From: Pachyseris speciosa
Lineage: Eukaryota > Cnidaria > Anthozoa > Scleractinia > Pachyseridae
DNA: 64,000 bases
Assembly: GCA_016490735.1 (NCBI GenBank)
Contig: JAEMWC010000383.1
Span: 344,501-408,500, forward strand
Direction: 5' to 3'
The notes below the pieces were generated by a model, which was not told the DNA's origin, did not search any database, and saw nothing but the letters and a program-made list of their open reading frames with translations. Of this stretch, positions 23,301 through 35,300 are shown piece after piece. The translations under genes were made by a program, and so were the position numbers. Numbering within the stretch: position 1 is the stretch's first letter; each line of letters begins with the position of its first letter.

Positions 23301-26300
23301 TTGTTTCATAAATTTCAAGAAAATAATTTAAGGAAGAAAACTTTGCAAGGACGTATTCGCGTACTGTGCTCACCTGATCAAATGGTCAGTTTCGACGATT
23401 TCTCCTTTACTGGGATCTAAACACTCTGAAGAAATCCTATCTGTAAAGGATAAGATACAAGGTGACCGTTAGCATTAGATGTAAGCAACTTTCTTAGGTC
23501 AATCTGCGTAACCTTTTCCGTCTGTGGATGAAATCCATTCAAATGAAAGCTGAGCAGTACTTTCCTCTGGTGCTGTTTATTATGCTATACAAGAGGGTTC
23601 TAACTTTTGAGTCTGTGGATGAAATCCTCAAGTGTGACCATTCAAATGATAGCTACTGAGCAGTAATTTCCTGTTGTGCTATTTGTTATGCTGTAAAAGG
23701 TGGTTCTAAGTTTTGAGTCTGTGGATGAAATCCTAAAGTGCAACCATTCAAATGAAAGCTACTGAGCAGTACTTTCCTGTGGTGCTGTTTATTATGCTGT
23801 ACAAGGTGATTCTAACTTTTGAGTCTGTGGGTGAAATCCTAAAGTGTGATCATTCAAATGAAAGCTACTGAGCAGAACTTTCCGGTGGTGCTGTTTATTA
23901 TCCCGTACAAGGTGGCTCTAACTTTTGAGTCTGTGGATGAAATTCTGAACTGTGACAATTCAAATAAAAGCCAGTGACTAGTGCTCTTCTGTTGAACTGT
24001 ACCTGGTTTTGAATCATCTCCTTTCACTTGGTTTACAGTTGATAACATGGTTCTTTGGTATTTTCCTCGATTGAGGTCCTTAAGTACGCTCATTAGTTGC
24101 GACACTCTGGAAGTATAGCTACAGAAAAACAAATGGAGACTCAGTCAGTCAGAGTTATTGAATAAACCTCTAGAAGAGGACCAACATAATAAGACGGAGC
24201 AACAAAACAACCTTCATCAGTCTTGTGCGAGGCATGTTTTTTGGGTATTCGGTGTTTTGATAAATTCAAAGGGAGCTACAAATCGATACGATAGGCCCAT
24301 AAGTCGATTCCAAGCACAACCCAAAACGTTTTTGTGCCGAATTATTGGACTGCATGGACTGTCCGTATACAAAAACGAAGGAGACTTGCACCAAAAATTT
24401 CTCAAAATGGGTAGCAATTACAGCCAAGTCTACTGAATTTTTTCTTCTTGCTAAAACTGTACAACTTTCCCACAGATGCCTTGCCCTTGGTTGGAGGAGA
24501 ATGCCCTTTGTTAGTCAACCACCTCCCAGTTGCTCACCCGGCCAATGTGGTCAGCTCTCTTCCCGCCAAAACGAGTCGGCCAATGGCTTCCGCCATTTTG
24601 ACCAACATTCGACCACTTCTGTAATAGTCCTGTGGAGGGCAAACAGTTGAAGTTAGAAATTGTTGTAAGAAAAAAAGATACTACATGGAAAAATCTGTAA
24701 CACCATTTTTAGTGTATGAAATTTGAAATTTTAAGATGCAGTGCATACAAGTGTCACGGGTTCAGGGGCACACTTTCGAAAGATAGGTGACTTCATAGAC
24801 GATTGCCGTTTAAATTTTCATGTAGCGGGTATCCATTAAGTCCATTATTTTTATTTTATTTTTTTCTCGGGAAGCTCAGTACTTCCTCTAGAGATGTTTA
24901 AATATGAAACTAATATACACTGTATACGAAATTTTATGGGAGATTGTAAAATGTTTAATAACCATTTGTTAAATAGGAACGATTTCATCTCGTTTATTCT
25001 TTTTCTTTTCTGTTTCCTTTTTAAATGAAAAAAATATAATTGTGATATCATCACAATTAATATTAATGACATGTAAATAGTTATTATTTTTATTGTCATT
25101 AATAAAGAGTTGTGTTATTTTTAGCGTATGCTACATGCTAAATCTTTAGAGCGTCTTTCAATTCAGGGCAGGTGGTCTTGTGAAGTCAATAGGTTATTCT
25201 TTGCTCGTAGAAAGGCTTCAAAGCTAAATTATCTCAACATCCTTTTTAGCAAGATTGTAGTAGCTTGGACCCATGCGCTTGGCTTTGTCCCAGACTCCTA
25301 CAGCCGTCATGTGGTGGGGGACACAACACCCAAGTTAAACCTACCTGCATTTTCTCACTGTGCGTACTGTTGACATGTCTTGTGCTGTCCTTACTCAGGA
25401 AAGGTCGACTAACGACAGAAAAACCAACCACAGTCGCTATGTCTGGAATTAAGTAAAAGGTAGGATATATGAAAAAATGGCAAAAACGTTTTTAGCCAAT
25501 TTAAAGTTTTTGCCGTTGCTACAGCCCACATCATCACTAGTCCTTTTGCACCAAGTGGTGCACAGGGCCTCCTAAGAGGTTTATATAACCAGTAGAGGCT
25601 CTTGGGACAGGTGGTCAGTCCTCGGCCCAGCCTCAACCCAACCCTGAGATGTGTGTGAGGTCTGACCACAGCACCAGGAACTAATTTCCCACTCTTTTCG
25701 ATCAGTGTGTGGGTTCTTTTGCATCCCCTTCAAGTTTTACGTGTGGAGGGGAAGGATACAAGACAAGACGAGGACGCGACGTCAACGAAAACGTTATTTC
25801 AAAATATACCTTCTCTTTATTGTAGCACTTTCGCGATTATTCCAGTTTGTTCAACTTGTAAAATGTCGGCGAACTATCCAGGAACTAAATTTCAGTGAAA
25901 GGCGTTAAAGTAGAGAAAAAGAAAGAAAAATTTGCCATCATGTGCTCACGTTCTCGCCGCCAAAACCGGTTAAAATTTGGTCATTTTACGTTGTTTTGCA
26001 GAGGACAGCAAAGAAATGTACCAAAATGTAAAACGCACGTGCACAGCGATTGTTTTTGCTCATTAAGCCTATTGTTTTGTGACGTTCTTCGTTCTCGTTC
26101 TCGTTCTCGTTCCCTATAGGGGGATTCATGCTTGCGTCATTGTTTACATTTTTGCTCATTTGCATACGACTTTGCTTAGAGAAGGAAACACGTTAGATAA
26201 CGAGCTAGTGAAATTTAACACATTGTGAAATTTTTAGCTCTTTACGTGTAGTATTCAAGGAGATATTGTCTTCCAAAAATTGCAAAATTTCTGGGTGGCA

Positions 26301-29300
26301 AAAGCACTAATGAGCTCATATATTCTTTGCAAAATTTTAAGTTTTTAAACCCGCGTTGCACAAAAAGTATTCAATACATGAGGTTCATATTTATTGGCAG
26401 AGTTATTCATACTATGACCTTTCAGTATTAAGAACTGATTTATTTGTAGCTCCATCAGAAACTGAATTGTTCATGCTAATGAGGCAAATATTGTAAACAA
26501 GGATTCCCCTATTGCCCAATGACACAGACGTTGAGCACACAGCCAGCCTCATCTTACCAGTAATTCTGAGCCCAGTCCAGTGACTTACCAGCTGAATCAA
26601 CTGGAACCAGCCTCCTCCCAACCCCGAGATGTGCGTGAGGTCAGACCACAGCACCAGGACCTAATTTCCCGCTCTTTTCAACCAGTGTGTGGGTTCTTTT
26701 GCGTCCCCTTCAAGTTTTAGGTGTGGAGGGGAAGGATACAAGACCAAGACTTATTTATGTCAATAGGGAGTTTAAGAAACAAGGACGCGGTGATTTACCA
26801 GCTGAACCAACTGGAACTTCCATATTTGTTGTTGGTAAATTAAATGGGTGCTCCAGTTAAATGCATTTAAGCTAGCCTTTATATCAGTCGTCATTTGGCT
26901 CGTCACACAGCTACACTGACTGAATCCTCTCCTTTTCGCGTGACGAACCGAAAAAAATGCCTACATGGCAGACTAGATTTAAGCTTGTTTGGTGTGTTAA
27001 TTTTACTTCAAGGTGCTCACACCCTCTTTGTTGTGAACTGTCGAAGTTCTACATGTACTTACACTTTGCTATAACATTGTCGATGATGCCCATACTAAAT
27101 CTGAACTGAATGAAACTTCTAAGATGATTCACCTGGAAAATAATGACTCACAATAAAAAACATTGTAAGACGCACACTTCTACATGTACAGCTGTACTTC
27201 TTCATTTTTAGTTTAGAATTCCACCAATCACTCAGAAGCAGCTTTCCTCTGACAGAGTGCAGTGAAAAAGTGGCCAGAAATGGAACCGATAAACTCAATT
27301 GTCATTCTCCTCACACATACAGGGATTTTGTTTGGCAGTCACTTCTTCTCCAGACAGAAACCATGAGAATTGCTCACTTTAGGCGCTTTCTATATTGATG
27401 GTCTATATATAGGTATGTGCGGCCCCAAAGCCGGTATGGTTTTTTAGCCGTTTTGGTCTGAAATAGGGTATCGATTTTCACCATTTTGGGCTGAAATAGG
27501 GTATGATTTGTGCACTCCAGTCTTGAATTTTATATCCTTTTTCGAAGAAGCTACTTCTTCATCATTAGGCGATAAGACCATCAACAAACGCCCTTCTTTT
27601 TTGTCTTTTAATTGTGTTTACGCCAATCATGTACGTGAAATAGGTCTGAAATAGGGTAGGGAAAATCGCAGATTTTGGTCTGAAATAGGGTAAGGGTTTT
27701 AGGAAGCGGGCCGCACACCCCCACCCAATATTTCTGGGATTACCCCCCCCCCCCCGGGGGGGGGGGGGGCAGCCACACTGGTCAGTTTGTGAAAAGGCAG
27801 TCAGTAATTCTACAATGTACTTACTCTTCTTAAGGAATCATTTGGAGGGGAAATACACCATTTTGAAAGGAATTTCAAGAACAGGGATTCAAAGTAATCA
27901 GACCTGCAAATTGGCGTATCTGCATTAACCAAGTGGCTGGTCTGAGCGGTCAATTCTGACAAACGCAAAGTGCCCTATTTTCCAAAGCATGTCATAGCCA
28001 TAGCCCACATTTACGAGCTACGCTCATGAATTCTTAGCTAAAACTGTGGCTTAACATCGTCTTTAAGTGAAGTACTGCAGAGTGGACCCTTACCAGTCTC
28101 TGAAACGTGTGCTCAATTGTTAGCTTTTCTCTTTTGCCTCCTTGATAGAAAGCTATTTCCTCACTGAAATGAAACATTAGTATTCAGAGTTGCAACTCAT
28201 CAAGATAAAAAAAAGTCCGCTAAATTTCCTGTGCATTTTTGCTAATCAGAAACAAACCTTCACTGACCACCCAAGAAAACCCCTTGGATAAAAACACCAA
28301 CTACAAAGCTTCAGAGATCAGACATTTTTTGAGATGACATTTCCTCTACCAACACGGCCGAGACTCTTTCGCGGTTCACCAAAACTACCGTCGATTGCAT
28401 CTACCCGTGAACGCACCCGCCCAAAACATGTTTTCACATGATGTCAAACGTCTGCGTTTCAGGTGTCAAACTTTCAAAGTTTTTCCGCCCAAATGTGAAG
28501 TTCCTTCAGTGTTCTCGTCGTTCAATTTACTGTCAACGCAGTCAAGAAATCTGAGGAAAGTCAGCGAAAATCCTTTCAGTGATATATATGGCGAGCCGAA
28601 AAAGCACTTAAAAGTAAGACGCCTTTTTGATAATTTCTTCCTTTCTTGTTGACTGAAAACATATCCCTGCGAGTACTGAAACACTAGCTGAAATTTCACA
28701 TTTGGGCGGGAAAACTGTAAAGTTTGACACCTGAAACGCACACGTTTGACGTCACATGAAAACATGTTTTGGGTGCGTGCGTTCACGGGTAGATGCAATC
28801 GACGGTTACATTTTATGCCTTTTCACTGACTTTCAGGTAAAGTTTAGAATATCTCCAACTTCGTGCCTGACATTTGACTCAAATGATGTCCACTAACTGA
28901 TCGACTTTGAACGACTTATGACTCTTATGTTGATGCCTAACTTACATTGTATTCCCCGACTTTTCCAGTACCATAGCAACTCTCAAATTAATGCCCCCCC
29001 CCCCCCCCCACCCCAGCAAGCAAAGCCTACATATTGTTTGCCCACCGCTTTTAACCAAAAAACCTTCAATACCATCCATCTGTGGCACTAATTTTATGAC
29101 AATACAAAGATGCTACAGATTCCCTACCTGTTAGTTATCAGTCGAGAGTTCACATATCTGAACTCGCCTTCATGGTGTTGTTCTTCAGCCGTCATTCTTC
29201 CAACTGGCCGCCGTAATCTGTTTGCAAAACAAAATCATCACACTCAGTAATACTCTTATCGTTTGATGGCTTACTGCGACTATTACTGAAGTCCAAAACC

Positions 29301-32300
29301 AGCGAATGGTAGAAATAAATGTGGTAGAAATAAAAAAATGATGAATGCTGCGTGAATTCTTTTCAAAACACACTACTGCACCTTGTTAACAAAAGTCCTG
29401 AAAAAGCCAAGTACCCCAGCATGATGGCTGGCCCCTAGAAAGATGAAGAAATACTCACCATAAAAACAGACACCATACAAAATACACTGCACATGCATTA
29501 AATTTCAAATCCCAGTACGGTTTCTCCACCAAATAAAGTGGGTCTAACTTAATGTCAAAATTATTGTTTATAGCGTTCTAAAGACTCGATCATTTAGCAA
29601 TTGCCTCCTGTAGTGGTATACGTCTCAGAAAAGTATTATTTTACAAGTAGAATACCATAGAGGTCCGAAAGTAGTGGCACCTGTTACTTTTGGAATAATT
29701 AGCAGGCCTAAGCAGGCCTAAGCAGGCCATAACTTTCAGGTAGCCGTTACTTTCTGGTAGCTGATGAAATACGTGAGTAACCCAGGAAAAAAATTATGGT
29801 AAGATATCTCGTAGCTGAAATATGTGTGAAATTCAAGGAAAAAATATGATAAACACAACCATGGAATAAGCATAATTATATCACTTGAACTCTCCCTTTC
29901 CCATGGATTCTTAGGCATTACTCTACAGTAAAACACTAAGCTGTTCCATCTCCATGGTGATGAGGGAACACAGCTTCCAAATCTCTTTCAATGCTTACAG
30001 CTGTATCTCAAGCTCTGTATTAAAGTTCTTTCTTCACGAAGACTTTTACATGTACACACATGGAATTGCTGGTTGCCATGGTATTTTCAACTGGTCTATT
30101 ACTTTTGGGGGGCTGTTCCTTTGCAGTGGGCAGTTACTTTTGGTGCACTAGAAAGTTCCCAAAAAGTCAACTTTACTTCTGGAGGCATGGACTATGTTTG
30201 GAACTCCACACTATCCAATTCCTACATGTAAGCTTTTATATTAATTTTATGACACATAACTAATAAGGCCTCCAACAGAATAACACCACTCCTAAAGTGA
30301 CCCCACCCCCAATATAAGACAGAAAGTTAATTATGGTAATACTCTTAAAAAACTCATTAATAATTCATGAAGAAAATACAAAAGAAATTAATTCTTAATG
30401 AGTGTCTTTATATCTGATAAAGACACAGCTAAATTTTACATCTGATTTTCTAGGCCAAAATAACCCAAAATCTAAATTTTAGTGTAAGAATGGATAGATG
30501 AACAGTAAGGCTTTTTAAGCCGTTCAATAAATTCTCAATTCGTGTTTTATCAAGTCCTAAAACACTCGGCTGCACCTTGTGTTTTAAACTTGATAAAACA
30601 CTCCTGCTCATTTATTAAACATTACTTACCATCTTGTCTATCACACAAATAAAATGATTACAAAACAGTACCTGAATACCAATTGCTCCTGACAATTTCT
30701 GAATGTAAATTGCTATGTCAAGTAGTGGCTGCAAATTATCAGATAAAAAAATGAATGTAAAAAACCAAGGAATGAAAAAACCAGTAACCATGTGCTCTGT
30801 CACGTCTTCTACAGACTCTACTCTAAGAGCTACAAAATTCTTTGAGTCCTGTGATCTTGAAGTCAATCTCCTTCACCCAACACAACTTATTTTTTGCAAT
30901 ACTGAAGATCTTAACTGCTGCCAGCAAAAGTATGCAAAGACAATCTGACTAAAGAACAGTTACCAACATTGTCCTGTGTACTCTAAATTGCCATGTACAC
31001 ATAGTTCATGTACAGCTGTCAACTATAATTCAACTATAATTGCAGCTTGCTAAAAATTAATTTGTAGTTGGTGATCGAAATGCTTGCCCTCAGCGTACTA
31101 CACCCTGTACTATCATGTTAGCCTAACAATTGGACCAACTAAACAAAGGCATAAGATGACTTCCTTACGAAATTTGGGGTATTTGAAGCAACCTACCTTG
31201 CTAACATTGGAATAGAGTTCTGCAAGACTGTTGCAGAATTTGTCCACATCCTGTATGTTATGAAAACAATCAAAAGTTACAACTACTATGCTTACAAAGG
31301 GATTAGCTGCAGACATGAAAGCAGCTTCTTACAACATTAACAATGATTGTTACCACAGTGAAATCACTCAATGTGGATACCCCTGTAAGGCAAACACCTT
31401 CATCTGGTCCTGAATAAATTGCCCCATACTGTATTCTCTGTAACAAAACTCCCTCTAAGGCAGACACCTCTGGAAGGCGGACACCTCTGCCTGGCCCTGA
31501 CTGAATTGCACCATACTATATTCTCTGTAATAAAACTCTCTCTAAGGCAGACACCTCTGTAAGGGCTGAATTGTCTCATAACTGTACTCTCTGTAACAAA
31601 ACTCCCTCTAAGGCAGACACCTCTGGAAGGCGGACACCTCTGCCTGGTCCTGACTGAATTGCACCATACTATATTCTCTGTAATAAAACTCTCTCTAAGG
31701 CAGACACCTCTGTAAGGGCTGAATTGTCTCATAACTGTACTCTCTGTAACAAAACTCCCTTTAAGGCAGACACCTCTGGAAGGCGGACACCTCCACCTGG
31801 CCCTGACTGAATTGCACCATACTATATTCTCTGTAATAAAACTCTCTCTAAGGCAGACACCTCTGTAAGGGCTGAATTGTCTCATACTGTACTCTCTGTA
31901 ACAAAACTCCCTCTAAGGCGGACACCTCCACCTGGCCCTGACTGAATTGCACCATACTGTATTCTCTGTGACAAAACTCCCTCTAACGTGGACACCTCTG
32001 TAAGGGCTGAATTGTCTCATACTGCACTCTGTAACAAAACTCCCTCTAAGGCAGACACCCCTCTAAGACGGACACCTTTGCCTGGCCCTGACTGAATTGC
32101 ACCATACTTTACTCTAGCTCTGTAACAAAACTCTCTCTAAGGCGGACACCTCTCTAAGAAGGACACCTTTGCCTTGCCCCATGATGTACTCATTGTCTGT
32201 AACAAAATACCATTTAAAATACAGTACATATGCAGTTTAAATTTGCTTTGGTTTGAAACATTTCAGCCCAATTTAGTTTCTACCTTCGTTGCCATAATCA

Positions 32301-35300
32301 GTAGAATAAAAAAAACCCTCACCTGTTCAGAATATGTGGAACAGTAATTTGCTCAGGACATTACATGTATGTTTCCAATTGGGGTGAAATTTAATAATAA
32401 CGGCTACCAAGACCTCTGATATAAAATAACACTGCCCATTGCAGAAGACATTACTTTATATATAACACTGTATGACCTCAGTCTCTACATGTAATTTGTC
32501 ACACCTGAGTAAGAAGTTGATCTGCATTTGCAATCCTGTTGTCCAAGTTGCTCATTTTGTAGAAAGTGAAACACCTAATTAAAAACAAGAGAAGGCAAAT
32601 TATTATAAATATAATTAATATATAATGCACTAGTAAAATTAAAAAAAAAAAGAATGAATGATTTTATGTAATATTTAATAAATGAGTAGGAGTGTGTTAG
32701 GACTTGATAAAACATGAATTGTGATTTATTGAACGACTTCAAAAGCTTTACTGTACATCTATCCATTCTTACTCTAATATTTACATAGATTTGATGTTAT
32801 TTTGGCCTAGAAAATTGGATGTAACATTTAGTCAAGTCTATATCAGAAATAAAGACACTTTATTAATGAGTTTTGGAATTAAAATTAAAAAATATTAATA
32901 ATGGCATAGTCCTAAAGAGTCATGTCACAAATATTTGAATTTTTGAAATTATGGGATTTATTGAGATTTTCAGAAAGAGCAAGATGAAAAATGCTTATTG
33001 CCAAAAATCAGCATTTCAAGGCAAATATTTCATATAGGAAATAAAAAAGAAATTAATATTAATTTCTAATGAGTGTCTGATCTGATATACTGATACAGCT
33101 CAATTTTAAGTCTGATTTTCTACGGCTAAGGCCAAAATAACCCAAAATCTAAATGTTAGTGTAAGAATGGATGGATGTACAATAAAGCTTTTGAAGCCAT
33201 TCAATAAATTTGCAATTTGTGTTTTATTGAGTCCTAAACACTCATCTGCATCTCTGTTGTAAACTTGACACTCCTGCTCAATTATTAAACATTACATCCA
33301 TGTCAGTGATCATAGACATGCAATGTACTTATTCACAACGTCAACAGTATGATTTTCTTTTAACCCATTTAAACCCATTGGCGCCCGTGCTGGCCAATAC
33401 CGGTAGCACAAGACTCCCATGCTTCAAAACATTGCAACTTTCTCAATCGCACGAATATTGCCTTAACTGTCAGTTGTGAGCACGAAATGGAATGTCCTTT
33501 AAATTTGGATATCCAATAAACGCAAGAAACTTAGCGAATTTTACCAAATATGGCCTTTTGAGTTTGGACAAGAACAAAACTGACCGTTTTTAACGTCAAA
33601 GAGAAACCACGAAAATGCCCCTTTTTGCCTAGTTACGTTTTTTAAAGAAATCATCATCGAAAAACCAAACTTCAACCATCATAACAAAATTCAGTCCTTG
33701 TTCTAGCTTAGAAATGACTTTTTTCATTCATATTCTTCTCCTGCGCATAGATACAGCCTTTTGTTCCAGTGCATTTGGGCCTTTCCGCCATTTTCAACAT
33801 CTCGACCACATTGCATGCTGGGAAATAATGAGAATTTTTGACAGCACCCGTTCCTTTCCCCAATATAAACTAAGTCTACAGCCACTCCGACCTACAAATG
33901 TACCGCCAAAAATTTGTGCTTGTGGTCATCTTCAGTGCTCACAAATTCCAAAATATGCCGCGGTATGTTGAGAAATTCATCAGTAGTCGAGTCCCAAAGG
34001 TACTAAGTGTCCGACCGGCCAAATTCCCAGTTCGTTGAGTAACAAGCCAAAATCGACAACAAAGTACATCACCTTGCTCAATTCTTTGAGAAAGTGGACT
34101 CTTAGCTACTGTCACGCTTAATGATGCTCATCAGGCAACCACTAAAGATGAAAAATGTCTGTAAACTTAGCAAAAATTGCAAGCAAACCAAACTTGGGCC
34201 ATTGTTGTAGCTGCACGGATGAAAAATAGCTAAGTCAGAATGACATTTTCAGAAACCTTGAGTCTCCAGTGCCTTAGGTCAGCAACACTTTTCCATGGGA
34301 GTTTCAATAAAGAGTCACAAAATCCTATGGATCATTTATAGGTGGAAAATCACTCCAAAAACATAAAAATGGCTGGGCGCCAATGGGTTAATTTACAAAA
34401 CTTATTTCAAAGCAATAAAGGACCTTGTAGCCATGTAAAATTTAATACAATTTTGTTGACACTGAACTCAGTTACCTTAGATACTCTTCATACAGGTGAT
34501 GAGTTAATCTTGTGCGAAACCTCAACTTCAGTTCATTCAGTCCAAACTAAAGAGTTAATTAAAGAAGGGGTTTCATAAGAAGCCGGCAACCGCCAACTGG
34601 TTAGCTCAGTTGGTAGAGCACTGAACTACTGTGTGGGAGGTCCCGGGTTCAAACCCCGGCCGGACCAACACTCAGGGTCTTTAAATAATTGAGGACAAAG
34701 TACTGCCTTTGTAATTACATCTGCAAACGGTTAGACTTTCTAGGCTGTGACTAAAAGTGGGACGGGGACGTGGGACTTGGGACGCAAGGACACAGGGACG
34801 CCGGGACGTGGGACGCGGGGACGTGGGACGCGGGGACTTGAGGACGCGGGGACGTGGGACTCGGGGACGTAGGACTCGGGGACGCCGGGCGTGGGACTCG
34901 GGGACGTAGGACTCGGGGACGCCGGGGCGTGGGACTCGGGGACGCGAGGACGTGATATAAAAACAAAGGTAGTCTTATTATGTAATGGAACGGACCAAAG
35001 TTTTAAAGAAACGGGACTGCCTAGTCATAGTGTTCTTGCCTTGCCACCTAAAATTTAGGACTATTATACGCAAGTGGTATAAATGCCGTTTTTTGTTACA
35101 GTTATCATTTTTATATCACATGATGTGACTTTTAATTTTCATGTTAATTCATGCATTACCAGGAGTGACCGATGTTGGAAATTAAACACGACGTTTCACT
35201 GCGAGCTCGTCGTTTATTTCGTTACTATGTCATTAAAATAATTCTGCAATAACTCTCTCAGAAAAGTAAGGAGAAAATGAAACTTTCACGACAAAGACAA

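Larger units (their letters stand above)
25625..26760. repeat. Direct repeat pair in ABCD3 intron 15
   Basis: About 140 bp starting CAACCC(A/C)ACCC(T/C)GAGATGTG and ending GAGGGGAAGGATACAAGAC occurs at 25625-25765 and again at 26605-26745. Between them lie a MITE fragment (25765-26116) and another dispersed repeat (26131-26500). The sequence resembles part of the coral SINE tail with TGTGTGGGTTCTTTTGC. Confidence 0.65.

Noticed and set aside
31400..31885. 161-codon minus frame with repeated GVCLRESF and RCPPSRG
   Set aside because: It is a satellite translation: period 153 bp is a multiple of three, there is no splice context, and it lies between two ABCD3 exons.
31380..32210. CRISPR-like array
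   Set aside because: The units are longer and degenerate, without distinct spacers, and the genome is eukaryotic.
34603..34680. tRNA gene
   Set aside because: Box A and box B are present, but the acceptor ends do not pair and a SINE body follows, so it is a SINE head.
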